A DNA stretch of 64,000 nt from Streptococcus vestibularis. Lineage in GTDB: Bacteria > Bacillota > Bacilli > Lactobacillales > Streptococcaceae. The DNA lies in assembly GCA_010604095.1 (NCBI GenBank), contig JAABLG010000007.1, forward strand, positions 42,954-106,953, read 5' to 3'. The notes beneath the pieces are model-generated. The model made no database searches, was not told the DNA's origin, and saw nothing but the letters and a program-made list of their open reading frames with translations. Of the stretch, positions 1 to 7,979 are shown one piece after another. A program made the translations under genes and the position numbers. Within the stretch, counting starts at the first letter, position 1, and every line of letters starts with the position of its first letter.

Positions 1-917
1 AAATCTTGAACAGAAGTGTTAAAATGCTTGTGATAGAGTTCGTATTCTTTGGTTAGGTTTGTATCAGAAACGGTACGATTGTCCGTATTAATCGTAATGT
101 TTGCCCCCGCTGCTTTCATTTTTAGGTAAGGGAAATCAGCAACAGTAACAGCAGCCTTGGTCTGGAGATTACTTGTCAGACACAATTCACCTGTGACACC
201 ATTTTTTACAAATTCTTCCAAAAGTTCAGGCTCTTGAGCAAGGATAGTCGCATGTCCATTACGCTTAATTCCCATTGCAATAGACTGAGCTAGAAAGGCT
301 GGGCAGCCACATTCACCTGCGTGGAAAGTCATAGGACGGTCGTAAGTCTGAACTTGTTCAATCAAAGATTCAATAGCCTTTGGTCCATAATGATGCTCAT
401 CACCAGCAAAATCAAAGCCAACAAAATCAGTCTCTTCAACCTTATTGGCTTCATTAAGGATACGAGAAGTCAAATCTTGGTCTGATTGACGCATTCCACA
501 AACCAAGGCCTTAGCCACAATACCGAATTCGTCCTGAGCTTGACGTAACCCTTGACAAACAGCTTGGATAGTTTCAACGACAGTCAGCCCCTTATCCATA
601 GACAATTCAGGTGCAAAACGCACTTCAATATAGATGACATTCTCAAGAGCAGCCTGCTTAGCCACATCATAGGCAGCAAGGGTTAAAGCTTCCTTAGTCT
701 GTAACAGTGGGCGAATGTAATCGAAAGCCTCCAAATAATCCAGAAGACTCTCACAGGTATGTGGAGCTGTCACATGGTGTTTGAGCTCTTCGTCATCTTC
801 TGGCAGTTCAATCTGTGCTAATTTAGCAAGATGACGAATGGTCTCTATTGACAAAGAACCATCCAAATGGCAGTGCAATTCTGTTTTAGCCAAGTGATGA
901 AAATCGATAGCTGTCAA
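1..917 (-). CDS. add: adenosine deaminase (3' end outside window)
   Basis: Adenosine deaminase converts adenosine or deoxyadenosine to (deoxy)inosine plus ammonia in purine salvage. Translating the minus strand gives the metal-binding [10 protein letters not shown] motif near the N-terminus, then EVRFAPELS, the GFDFAGDE motif, TFHAGE and NGHATIL, and finally TSNLQT and NTDNRTVS; these are the Zn ligands and catalytic His/Glu/Asp segments of the family. The start is a TTG at 917-915, chosen because GGGAGAG lies just upstream and there is no ATG ahead of the HCHLDG motif. About 305 codons are present and the C-terminus runs off the window edge. Confidence 0.93.
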   Translation of the reverse strand, partial: MTAIDFHHLAKTELHCHLDGSLSIETIRHLAKLAQIELPEDDEELKHHVTAPHTCESLLDYLEAFDYIRPLLQTKEALTLAAYDVAKQAALENVIYIEVRFAPELSMDKGLTVVETIQAVCQGLRQAQDEFGIVAKALVCGMRQSDQDLTSRILNEANKVEETDFVGFDFAGDEHHYGPKAIESLIEQVQTYDRPMTFHAGECGCPAFLAQSIAMGIKRNGHATILAQEPELLEEFVKNGVTGELCLTSNLQTKAAVTVADFPYLKMKAAGANITINTDNRTVSDTNLTKEYELYHKHFNTSVQD

Positions 918-1089
918 TTTTTTTCTCTCCCAATCTTTGTTTTTGTTAATCAAATAAAATTAATTTTTACTATATTATCATTCCATAGAAAAAAGTCAAG
1001 ATGCTAGAGCTAATGAGACGTAGCAGATTCTTGAAATGCCACTAGCATTTTGTTAGGATGTAACTATCAAGAATACAAGGAGAATTATC

Positions 1090-1878
1090 ATGTCTGACTA
1101 TATTTTACCCGAAGTTTGGGAAAATCCAGCTGCTATGGGAGGAGCCTGGGGTGGTATTAACCAACCGACTGCTGGTGCTCGTTTTGAACAAACCTTACCA
1201 AAAGGCGATCAACCTTTCCAACTCTATACTCTTCCGACGCCAAACGGTATCAAGGCAACTATCATGTTAGAAGAACTTAAAGAACTCGGTGTGGCTCAAG
1301 CAGGTTATGATGCTTATCGTATTAAGATTGGTGATGGTGACCAGTTTGGATCAGACTTTGTTGCTGTCAATCCAAATTCAAAGATTCCTGCCATGATGGA
1401 TTATTCCGAAGACCAACCCGTTCGTGTCTTTGAATCAGCTAACATCCTCCTTTACTTGGCTGAAAAGTTTGGAAAACTTATTCCAACTGATCACGCTAAA
1501 CGTACTGAAGTTCTCAACTGGCTCTTTTGGCAAACAGGCGCTGCACCTTTCCTAGGCGGTGGTTTTGGTCACTTCTTCCATTACGCTCCTGAAAAAATCA
1601 AATACGCCATCAACCGTTTTGCTATGGAAGCCAAACGTCAACTTGACTTGCTTGATAAAGAACTTGCAACCAAACCTTATATCGCTGGGGATGAGTATAC
1701 TATCGCTGATATCGCAATCTGGTCTTGGTATGGCCGACTTGCTCAGGATAAGATTTGGGACAAGGCTGGTATCTTCCTTAACGTTAAAGAATACAAGCAT
1801 CTTCAAGCTTGGGCTGACAAGATCAGCAACCGTCCAGCTGTTCAGCGTGGACTTGAAGTTGATTATAAAGAGATTTAA
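1090..1878 (+). CDS. glutathione S-transferase family protein (YghU-like)
   Basis: A 262-residue soluble protein of the YghU/Ure2p-like glutathione S-transferase family (disulfide-bond reductase type). The N-terminal extension with NPAAMGGAWGGINQPTAG is typical of YghU. A thioredoxin-like domain follows (FQLYTLPTPNGIKATIMLEEL, residues about 43-64, and the SKIPAM and ESANILLYLAEK segments that bind glutathione). The C-terminal helical domain contains YTIADIAIWSWYG. An AAGGAG ribosome site sits 6-7 nt before the ATG. It is a single-gene unit closed by a hairpin at 1886-1912. The substrate cannot be told from sequence; a role in thiol or peroxide stress is an inference from the family. Confidence 0.88.
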   Translation: MSDYILPEVWENPAAMGGAWGGINQPTAGARFEQTLPKGDQPFQLYTLPTPNGIKATIMLEELKELGVAQAGYDAYRIKIGDGDQFGSDFVAVNPNSKIPAMMDYSEDQPVRVFESANILLYLAEKFGKLIPTDHAKRTEVLNWLFWQTGAAPFLGGGFGHFFHYAPEKIKYAINRFAMEAKRQLDLLDKELATKPYIAGDEYTIADIAIWSWYGRLAQDKIWDKAGIFLNVKEYKHLQAWADKISNRPAVQRGLEVDYKEI

Positions 1879-1885
1879 TTTTTGT

Positions 1886-1912
1886 AACGGTTAGTCTAGG
1901 CTAATCGTTTTT
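1886..1912 (+). terminator. intrinsic terminator after the GST gene
   Basis: AACGGTTAG and CTAATCGTT can pair around a 6-nt loop (one G-U pair), followed by a T run. Confidence 0.75.
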
Positions 1913-1925
1913 GCTTCTATTCATG

Positions 1926-1931
1926 ATATAA
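1926..1931 (+). promoter_or_regulatory. extended -10 promoter of nrnA-apbE
   Basis: TGATATAAT gives a TATAAT with a TGn extension 27 nt before the nrnA start. No strong -35 box is seen. Confidence 0.55.
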
Positions 1932-1957
1932 TAGAAAAAAATCACAAGGAGATTTTC

Positions 1958-2902
1958 ATGACTGTATTTCAAGCTATTTTAGAAAAAATCAAAGCTTATG
2001 ACACTATTATTATTCATCGCCACCAACGACCAGACCCTGATGCCATCGGTAGTCAGGTAGGTTTGAAGGAAATTTTGAAAACAAACTTTCCAGATAAAAA
2101 GGTCCTTGCAACGGGTATCAATGAACCGACTCTATCTTGGATTGCTGAGATGGACGAAGTAGCTGATCAGGATTATGAAAGAGCTCTTGTTATCATTACT
2201 GATACCGCCAATACTCCTCGTATTGATGATGACCGATATAGTAAGGGCGACTTTCTTATCAAAATTGACCACCATCCTAACGATGATGCCTACGGAGACC
2301 TCCTCTTAGTTGATACGACTGCTTCAAGTGCCAGCGAAATTGTGACAGACTGGGCCCTCACTATCGGTTTAGCCCTCTCAGATGCGGCTGCACGTGTTCT
2401 CTATAATGGCATAGTTGGCGATACGGGACGCTTCCTCTTCCCATCGACAACTGCAAAAACACTTCACATTGCAGCAAAACTACGTGAATACGACTTCGAT
2501 TTTTCTGCTATGGCACGTCGTATGGACAGTTTTCCCTTCAAAATCGCTAAATTGCAAGGCTATGTTTTCGATAATCTTGAAGTCGATGAAAATGGGGCAG
2601 CTCGAGTCGTCCTAACAAGAAAAGTACTTGATGATTTTAATGTCTCTGATGCTGAAAGTTCAGCCATTGTTGGCACTCCTGGCCGTATTGACACCGTTCA
2701 ATCATGGGCTATTTTCGTAGAGCAGCCTGAAGGGCATTACCGTGTGCGCCTTCGTAGTAAGTCTATTGTCATCAACGAGATTGCTAAGCGTCATGACGGT
2801 GGTGGACACCCACTTGCCAGTGGTGCCAATTCCTACAGCTTAGAGGAAAATGACCAAATCTATCAAGAAATCAAGGATACTGTTGCCCATGCAACTCACT
2901 AA
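1958..2902 (+). CDS. nrnA: DHH/DHHA1 phosphoesterase, oligoribonuclease / pAp phosphatase
   Basis: A 314-residue cytosolic phosphoesterase of the NrnA/PAP-phosphatase type. Such proteins degrade 2-5 nt RNA fragments and 3'-phosphoadenosine 5'-phosphate; some also act on pApA from c-di-AMP turnover. The DHH domain shows RPDPDAIGS (residues 24-32), an ITDTANTPR segment and KIDHHPND, which supply the Mn2+ ligands. The DHHA1 domain ends with the RNA-binding GGGHPLASGA. An AAGGAG site precedes the ATG. Its 3' end overlaps apbE by 14 nt, so the two are probably co-transcribed and translationally coupled. Confidence 0.93.
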   Translation: MTVFQAILEKIKAYDTIIIHRHQRPDPDAIGSQVGLKEILKTNFPDKKVLATGINEPTLSWIAEMDEVADQDYERALVIITDTANTPRIDDDRYSKGDFLIKIDHHPNDDAYGDLLLVDTTASSASEIVTDWALTIGLALSDAAARVLYNGIVGDTGRFLFPSTTAKTLHIAAKLREYDFDFSAMARRMDSFPFKIAKLQGYVFDNLEVDENGAARVVLTRKVLDDFNVSDAESSAIVGTPGRIDTVQSWAIFVEQPEGHYRVRLRSKSIVINEIAKRHDGGGHPLASGANSYSLEENDQIYQEIKDTVAHATH

Positions 2903-3821
2903 TCGTCGTGTACATCTTATGGGAACTGTTATTGATGTTTCCATCTATCATAATCAACCAGAACCCGTACTAGACCAGGTTGAGGCATTGCTTCATCTTT
3001 ATAATAAGCGATTCTCTGCTAATGACGACAGTTCTGAACTCATGCAAATTAATAAGGCTGCCGGTATACACCCTGTAAAAGTTCACTCAGAACTGTTCGA
3101 ACTGATTTCTCTTGGAAAATGGCATAGTTGCCAAGTTGGAAGCCACCTTAATATTGCCATTGGTCCTCTCATTCAGACCTGGCGGATTGGCTTTTCTGAT
3201 GCCAGACTTCCACTTTCTGAAGAAATCGCTCCACTCCTAGATATTATTAAACCCAATGCCATTGTCCTATCCGAGGAAAATCAAAGTGTCTTCCTCAAAG
3301 AGAAGGGAATGAAAATTGATCTGGGTGCCTTAGCTAAAGGTTATATCGCAGATCGGATTGCAGACTTTCTCAAAGCTGAAAAAGTAACCAGTGCCTTGAT
3401 AAATCTAGGAGGCAATGTTCTAACCTTCGGACCAGCTCTCCATAATCCTGACCATAAATGGCGAATCGGTATTCAAAATCCTAAGGAGACGAGGAACACC
3501 AACCTCATGGTGCTTGCTATCAGAGACCAATCTGTCGTCACTTCTGGAATCTATGAACGTACTTTTGAAATAGACGGTAAGACCTATCATCATATTTTTG
3601 ATAGTCAAACTGGCTATCCTGTTACTAGCACTCTTGCAAGCCTTACTATCATTTCTCCACTTTCAGTTGATGGTGAAATTTGGACAACTCGTTTATTTGG
3701 GTCAAGTCTTGAGCATATTTTCCAAGAAGTTAGTGCCCATGAAGACCTAGAAGCCATTATTATTGATAAAGACAACCACTGCTTTCAAACAAGCGGTGTA
3801 TACAAGATACGACTTTCCTAA
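2889..3821 (+). CDS. apbE: FAD:protein FMN transferase
   Basis: An ApbE-family Mg-dependent transferase that attaches FMN covalently to Thr/Ser of target flavoproteins. The family pattern is visible: an N-terminal MGT segment, FSANDDSSEL, IDLGALAKGYIAD, LINLGGNV and a C-terminal HHIFDSQTGYPV with the metal-binding aspartate. I place the start at 2889 (MQLTNRR...), with AAGGA 11 nt upstream, rather than at 2850, where the GAGG is too close to the ATG. About 310 residues. It has no clear lipobox, unlike many secreted ApbE proteins, so the site of action is uncertain. It overlaps nrnA. Confidence 0.9.
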   Translation: MQLTNRRVHLMGTVIDVSIYHNQPEPVLDQVEALLHLYNKRFSANDDSSELMQINKAAGIHPVKVHSELFELISLGKWHSCQVGSHLNIAIGPLIQTWRIGFSDARLPLSEEIAPLLDIIKPNAIVLSEENQSVFLKEKGMKIDLGALAKGYIADRIADFLKAEKVTSALINLGGNVLTFGPALHNPDHKWRIGIQNPKETRNTNLMVLAIRDQSVVTSGIYERTFEIDGKTYHHIFDSQTGYPVTSTLASLTIISPLSVDGEIWTTRLFGSSLEHIFQEVSAHEDLEAIIIDKDNHCFQTSGVYKIRLS

Positions 3822-3838
3822 AAAATAGGGAAAAAGAC

Positions 3839-3905
3839 TTGTCAAGAAGTTAAGGTTTTGATAAACTAGAATAGTTAAAAAAAACTATGGTGCGAAAAGT
3901 ACCAT
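3839..3905 (+). promoter_or_regulatory. rpmE2 promoter and structured leader
   Basis: TTGTCA (3839-3844), a 17-nt spacer and TAAACT (3862-3867) form a good promoter. The short leader holds ATGGTGC-GAAAA-GTACCAT (3887-3905), a hairpin just before the ribosome site. A role in autoregulation by L31 is an inference. Confidence 0.55.
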
Positions 3906-3927
3906 GGCAGAAAGGAAACATTTTAAC

Positions 3928-4170
3928 ATGAAAAAAGATATCCATCCAGATTACCGTCCAGTAGTATTCATGGACACAACTACTGGTTACCAATTCCTTA
4001 GCGGTTCAACTAAGTACTCAAACGAAACAGTTGAATTCGAAGGTGAAACTTACCCACTTATCCGTGTAGAAATTTCATCAGATTCTCACCCATTCTACAC
4101 AGGCCGTCAAAAATTCACACAAGCAGACGGACGCGTGGATCGTTTCAACAAAAAATACGGTCTCAAATAA
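3928..4170 (+). CDS. rpmE2: 50S ribosomal protein L31 type B
   Basis: An 80-residue ribosomal protein L31. It is the zinc-free type B: it starts [20 protein letters not shown] and has no CxxC pair. Type B paralogues often replace the zinc form under zinc limitation. The ORF is open further upstream to 3904, but 3928 matches the family N-terminus and has AAAGGA upstream. It is monocistronic, closed by a strong terminator at 4190-4214. Confidence 0.97.
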   Translation: MKKDIHPDYRPVVFMDTTTGYQFLSGSTKYSNETVEFEGETYPLIRVEISSDSHPFYTGRQKFTQADGRVDRFNKKYGLK

Positions 4171-4189
4171 GCAACATCTTGTTGTTAAG

Positions 4190-4214
4190 CCATTCCAATT
4201 GGAATGGTTTTTTT
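4190..4214 (+). terminator. intrinsic terminator of rpmE2
   Basis: CCATTCC-AATT-GGAATGG followed by seven T. Confidence 0.9.
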
Positions 4215-4253
4215 GTATTCTCTTGGCTATAATCTCTCCTAACCCCCTCCTTT

Positions 4254-4284
4254 AAAATAAAAAACAGCTTCCGTATGGAAACCG
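4254..4284 (-). terminator. intrinsic terminator of the Nramp-type gene
   Basis: Read on the minus strand, CGGTTTCC-ATAC-GGAAGCTG (with G-U pairs) is followed by a long T-rich tract. Confidence 0.7.
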
Positions 4285-4294
4285 TTTAATCCTA

Positions 4295-5557
4295 TTAACC
4301 TGCTTTACCAATAGCCAAAGCCCAGATAAAGAAGAGTGCAAATCCGAACAAGAAAATCAAACCTGCAATGGCAAGCACTTTCAACCACATTGGAAAATCT
4401 TTCTTAGCCTTAGTGACAAGCACATAGTTCAATAGCGCAAAGAAAGGTGTCGTCAAGAATGAACCAATCATGGCGAAACGAAGCATGGTACCAACTTGAC
4501 CTTGGAAGAAGATAATGATGATAAGACCAATAATTGAAGTCAAAGTCATCCATACGTTCAAAGGTGTTGCACTGGATTCTTTCTTGTTAAACAAAAGTCG
4601 TAGAGATATCTCATTTACACGTGAATAACCATCAATAACTGTGATAACGGTACCAAAGATACACAAGAAAGCAATGAAAGTAATCAAGTAGCGAGACCAA
4701 GTACCAAGCACTGATTCATACATACCGACGAATTGTGCGATATAGGCCGCTGAGGCTGCTACTACAGGTTTACCAGTTGGATACTGGATTAGAGCACCGA
4801 GTGCTACAAAGAATACTGCAAGAATAGCTGTTCCGATGTAACCAACGTTAAAGTCAAAGAGGGCATCATCAGTGTTAAAATCAACAGTTTTCTTTTTCTC
4901 AGCTGACCAAAGTGAGTTGATGGCTGAAATTTCGATTGGAGCTGGCATCCAACCAAGAAGCGACACGATAAATGGAAGGGCTGCTAACTGCCATGGTGTT
5001 TTTTCAACGAAGTCAGCACTGTACTCTGGGTGTTTGATTGCCGCAATAATAACTGCTGCTACTGTTGCGATAGTCAAGGCTGACATGATCCATTTAGCCA
5101 TACCATCAAGAAGTTTGTACCCTCCAAAGAGCAACATTCCCCAAATAATAGCAACCAAGATAAACGACCAAACAGTAATAGTCAAACCTAGCATCGGAAA
5201 GGCACTTGCAATGATAGCCGCACAGAGGATTGCAACACCTGCTGTATTAACCAAAGCTGAGAAAACATTGAGGATGAAGAATACCCAAAGGTAGAACTTC
5301 CCTTTTTCAGCATACCCTTCAACTAGAGTTTTACCTGTATCTGCGGTATACTCAGCACCAAAACGGAAGAATGGGTATTTGAAGAGGTTAGCCAGAATAA
5401 CCAAGCCTAACAAGGCCCATCCATAAGAACCACCCGCTTGGGTAGATGAAACGATGTGGGAACCACCTACGGCCGCCGAAGCCATTAGGATACCGGGTCC
5501 CATTGCTTTTATTTTACTACGCCAGGTAGACTGACTAGTTACAATTGTTTGTGACAT
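4295..5557 (-). CDS. divergent Nramp-family divalent metal transporter
   Basis: A 420-residue integral membrane protein with about eleven hydrophobic helices and the overall Nramp layout. The two metal-binding helices do not carry the canonical motifs: helix 1 reads GPGILMASAAVGGSHIV (about 19-35) where MntH has DPGN, and helix 6 reads GWMPAPIEIS (about 202-211) where MntH has the MPH-type motif. It may therefore be an Nramp-related carrier with altered cation preference (Mg2+-type NRMT proteins have similar losses), not a classical Mn/Fe importer. That is inference. The gene is monocistronic with its own terminator and a palindrome-covered promoter. Confidence 0.82.
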   Translation of the reverse strand: MSQTIVTSQSTWRSKIKAMGPGILMASAAVGGSHIVSSTQAGGSYGWALLGLVILANLFKYPFFRFGAEYTADTGKTLVEGYAEKGKFYLWVFFILNVFSALVNTAGVAILCAAIIASAFPMLGLTITVWSFILVAIIWGMLLFGGYKLLDGMAKWIMSALTIATVAAVIIAAIKHPEYSADFVEKTPWQLAALPFIVSLLGWMPAPIEISAINSLWSAEKKKTVDFNTDDALFDFNVGYIGTAILAVFFVALGALIQYPTGKPVVAASAAYIAQFVGMYESVLGTWSRYLITFIAFLCIFGTVITVIDGYSRVNEISLRLLFNKKESSATPLNVWMTLTSIIGLIIIIFFQGQVGTMLRFAMIGSFLTTPFFALLNYVLVTKAKKDFPMWLKVLAIAGLIFLFGFALFFIWALAIGKAG

Positions 5558-5580
5558 AAGAGAATCTCCTAAAACAAATT

Positions 5581-5637
5581 TTCAGAATAATCTGAATTGA
5601 TGGTTACTATTTTACACAATTGTGTAAAAAATTTCAA
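5581..5637 (-). promoter_or_regulatory. promoter with 18-bp perfect palindromic operator
   Basis: On the minus strand TTGAAA (plus 5632-5637), 17 nt, TAAAAT (plus 5609-5614). The spacer and -10 are overlapped by the perfect palindrome TTTACACAATTGTGTAAA (5611-5628), the expected position for a repressor site. A second inverted repeat, TTCAGA-ATAA-TCTGAA (5581-5596), lies in the leader. The cognate regulator is not visible in the window. Confidence 0.7.
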
Positions 5638-5663
5638 TAGTATTTCAAATATTTTCTGAAAAA

Positions 5664-5691
5664 TCGAAAAAAGCCATCCAAACGGATAGCT
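5664..5691 (-). terminator. intrinsic terminator of the DUF1002 gene
   Basis: Minus strand AGCTATCC-GTTT-GGATGGCT followed by a T run. Confidence 0.8.
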
Positions 5692-5697
5692 CTTTCA

Positions 5698-6666
5698 CTA
5701 TTTAAAAAGTCCAGTAAAGAAATCTACGATAGCTTGCCAGATTTGCGAAAAAATATTTTTGCTATTTTCAAGTGTCTTGTTAGCATCAAATTTTAAGTTG
5801 ATGCCAGAGAAGGTATTTCCAGCTTTAGAAACGATAGAATCTTTCAATGAACTCAAGCTTGACTTGAAACTAGCACTATCGATGATTGAGGACTTAGATA
5901 AATTCAAAGCAAAATTAACCAAAAGATTGATTTGATTATCAGAAAGATTCAAGTTGTAGTTATTGATGGTTTGCTGAACAATTGTTTTAGCTTGATCTTC
6001 AGTCAACTTGTCGCCTTTATCTGCAACTGCAGATTTGATATCAGTCATGGCTACATTAAGCTTATCAGCATCATAGTTACTCTTACCTGAATTTTCCTCA
6101 TTGATTTGAGAAAGGGTTTTAAGTTCCTCTTGGGCAAGCTCCTTGCTTTCATCTGAAACTTTGGCTCCATTTTGCTCAAGGGAATAATAAATACCAGCCA
6201 AGGCACTTTCACCAGTAACGGCAATCGGTGCTGCTACTGTAATCTTAGCATGTTCAATACCAAGTGTCGTGGCAGCATTACGGTACATATCTGGAGTGAT
6301 TTTCGTGATATTTTGTGGCGTTACAATATCAACAGTCAAGGTTTCTTTAGCACCTAGCTTTGCTATTTTAACCGAAGAATATAACTGTAAACTAGAATCG
6401 TCTGCAACATTCATGATTTTTGCATATGCTGATGTCGTTAGCGTCTTAACATTGGTATCTTTATTGCTATCATAACCCAACAAATTCAAGGTCTGGTTGC
6501 GTTGGTCTTCTGACAAAGAATACCCCATGACATAGTCAGGCTGAACATAAGATTCATCAATAACCTTTTGAACGTCTGACGATGTGGCTGCTTGAGCAGC
6601 TGAAGCAAAGGTGGTCACTGAAGCTAACAGAGCAGCCCCAGTAATAAAAAGTTTTTTCAATTTCAT
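5698..6666 (-). CDS. secreted DUF1002 domain protein
   Basis: A 322-residue exported protein of the DUF1002 family (YpuA-like), of unknown function. It begins MKLKKLFITGAALLASVTTF with a signal-peptide core and an AQA-A type cleavage site near residue 27. The mature part has the family segments YVMGYSLSEDQRNQTLNLLGYD and AATTLGIEHAKITVAAP, and a C-terminal WQAIVDFFTGLFK hydrophobic tail. The start at 6666 is preferred to the open upstream start at 6744 because it gives a clean signal peptide and has AAGGAAAAG in front. No lipobox or LPXTG is seen. Monocistronic, with its own terminator. Confidence 0.85.
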   Translation of the reverse strand: MKLKKLFITGAALLASVTTFASAAQAATSSDVQKVIDESYVQPDYVMGYSLSEDQRNQTLNLLGYDSNKDTNVKTLTTSAYAKIMNVADDSSLQLYSSVKIAKLGAKETLTVDIVTPQNITKITPDMYRNAATTLGIEHAKITVAAPIAVTGESALAGIYYSLEQNGAKVSDESKELAQEELKTLSQINEENSGKSNYDADKLNVAMTDIKSAVADKGDKLTEDQAKTIVQQTINNYNLNLSDNQINLLVNFALNLSKSSIIDSASFKSSLSSLKDSIVSKAGNTFSGINLKFDANKTLENSKNIFSQIWQAIVDFFTGLFK

Positions 6667-6779
6667 GTGCTTTTCCTTTCGAAAATAGATTAGTATCCAT
6701 AATCTCCTAAAGGGCGACTGACAAAAGGGCCAGACGTGAATCAATTATACCATGACTTGAAAAAATAAGGTCAAAAAAA

Positions 6780-7181
6780 CTACTCATGCAACTCCAAAGG
6801 AAGACCATCAGGATCGTCAAAAAAAGTCATCTTTTCGCCAGTAAACGTATCCCTTCGAATAGGTTGGCAAGAGATACCTTTTTCTTCTAAGTCTTTTACA
6901 ACTTCCTCTATATGAGAAACCTTGAATGCTAAATGACGTAAGCCACAAGCTTCAGGATAGGATGGACGTTGAGGTGGCTCCACATAGGCCGGATCATTCG
7001 TTTTATTGCCAAAGATTTCAAGCTCTATGGCCCCACAACGTAAGTCTAACTTATAATCATGACGCTCGGGACGATGATTTTCCCTAATGATTTCAAAACC
7101 AAGTTTATTGACATAAAAATCTCGAGAGCGCTCATAATCAGAAACTATGATGGCAACATGGTGTACCGTATTTAAAAACAC
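6780..7181 (-). CDS. VOC-family glyoxalase-like protein
   Basis: A 133-residue vicinal-oxygen-chelate (glyoxalase I/bleomycin-resistance fold) protein with two beta-alpha-beta-beta-beta modules. HHVAIIVSDYERSRDFYVNKLGF opens module one, GLRHLAFKV and DDPDGLPLELHE belong to module two; His-7/8, Glu-54, His-83 and Glu-130 are likely metal ligands. It resembles the small GloA2-like proteins of Gram-positives. The start is GTG with an AAGGAGG site. A terminator hairpin lies between it and srtA, so it may be only partly co-transcribed with srtA. Methylglyoxal detoxification is plausible but unproven. Confidence 0.85.
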   Translation of the reverse strand: MFLNTVHHVAIIVSDYERSRDFYVNKLGFEIIRENHRPERHDYKLDLRCGAIELEIFGNKTNDPAYVEPPQRPSYPEACGLRHLAFKVSHIEEVVKDLEEKGISCQPIRRDTFTGEKMTFFDDPDGLPLELHE

Positions 7182-7191
7182 TTTTTCCTCC

Positions 7192-7216
7192 TTAGAAAAA
7201 GGCCTTACGGCCTTTT
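7192..7216 (-). terminator. intrinsic terminator downstream of srtA
   Basis: Minus strand AAAAGGCC-GTAA-GGCCTTTTT hairpin with T run, lying just after the srtA stop. Confidence 0.75.
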
Positions 7217-7217
7217 C

Positions 7218-7979
7218 TCAACTTTGAAATTGGTTATATGATTTGTTAAAGGCATCAATAATATCTGAATTAGCCTTATCATATTCTACTTGAGTTTTCA
7301 AAACTCCTTTGACAATTGTACGCTGAGTTGCTTCAGCATCTGTACAAGTCACAAGAGTAACTTCTGACTTACCAGGTGAATCATCAACCACCGCTACTTC
7401 AGTTGGTTGAACAACTGTAACCTCACTAATGACATAAGTGTAGACTTTATTTTTATCCGTAAGATAAATCTTCATGCCTTTCTTAGCCCTATCAAGAGGT
7501 GAAAAAAGCATATCAGAAGCACCTGCAATACCAAAAACATGGTGACTAGCCAAAGCATAATTGTTTTCCCCACCCATGACTTGAGTTTCCTTCATGGTTC
7601 CTGCACCGTAAGTCAACTCTGTATTTCCAAGACCTTTGAAAATAGGGAGATTGATACCGACCTCAGGAATGGCAATACCACCAATAACCGGAAGCTTTTG
7701 AGCATCCATTTGCGCTTGCAAAACGGATCCAGTACTGATTGATTGAACATTTTCAAAGTCAAAGCTAGTCTTAGCTTCTTTGTTTTTCTCAATTGTCTTT
7801 TTAGAAACATTACTAACTTGATATTTATTGGTATTCCAGGCAATCACAGTGTTGCGGATGGACTTATTGAAAAATAGCGCTAGACCAACAACCAAAAGAA
7901 CAACAATCAAGACCCAACGAAGGATTTCAAGCCATTTATGACGCTTTTTAGTTGTCTTATTTTTCTTATCTCTGCTCAT
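7218..7979 (-). CDS. srtA: class A sortase
   Basis: A 253-residue membrane-bound transpeptidase that cleaves LPXTG proteins between Thr and Gly and links them to the peptidoglycan cross-bridge. A basic N-terminus and one TM helix (about residues 17-37) anchor it. The catalytic domain has ASHH (His146/147), LVTCTD with Cys212 and Arg220 in ATQRTIV, the complete catalytic triad. The start overlaps the gyrA stop (TGATG), so it is translated from the gyrA transcript, an arrangement typical of streptococci. No LPXTG substrate was found in this window. Confidence 0.97.
   Translation of the reverse strand: MSRDKKNKTTKKRHKWLEILRWVLIVVLLVVGLALFFNKSIRNTVIAWNTNKYQVSNVSKKTIEKNKEAKTSFDFENVQSISTGSVLQAQMDAQKLPVIGGIAIPEVGINLPIFKGLGNTELTYGAGTMKETQVMGGENNYALASHHVFGIAGASDMLFSPLDRAKKGMKIYLTDKNKVYTYVISEVTVVQPTEVAVVDDSPGKSEVTLVTCTDAEATQRTIVKGVLKTQVEYDKANSDIIDAFNKSYNQFQS

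Noticed and set aside
1552..1806. Minus-strand ORF opposite the GST gene
   Set aside because: It is an antisense shadow of a well-supported gene, with no ribosome site and no protein-like pattern.
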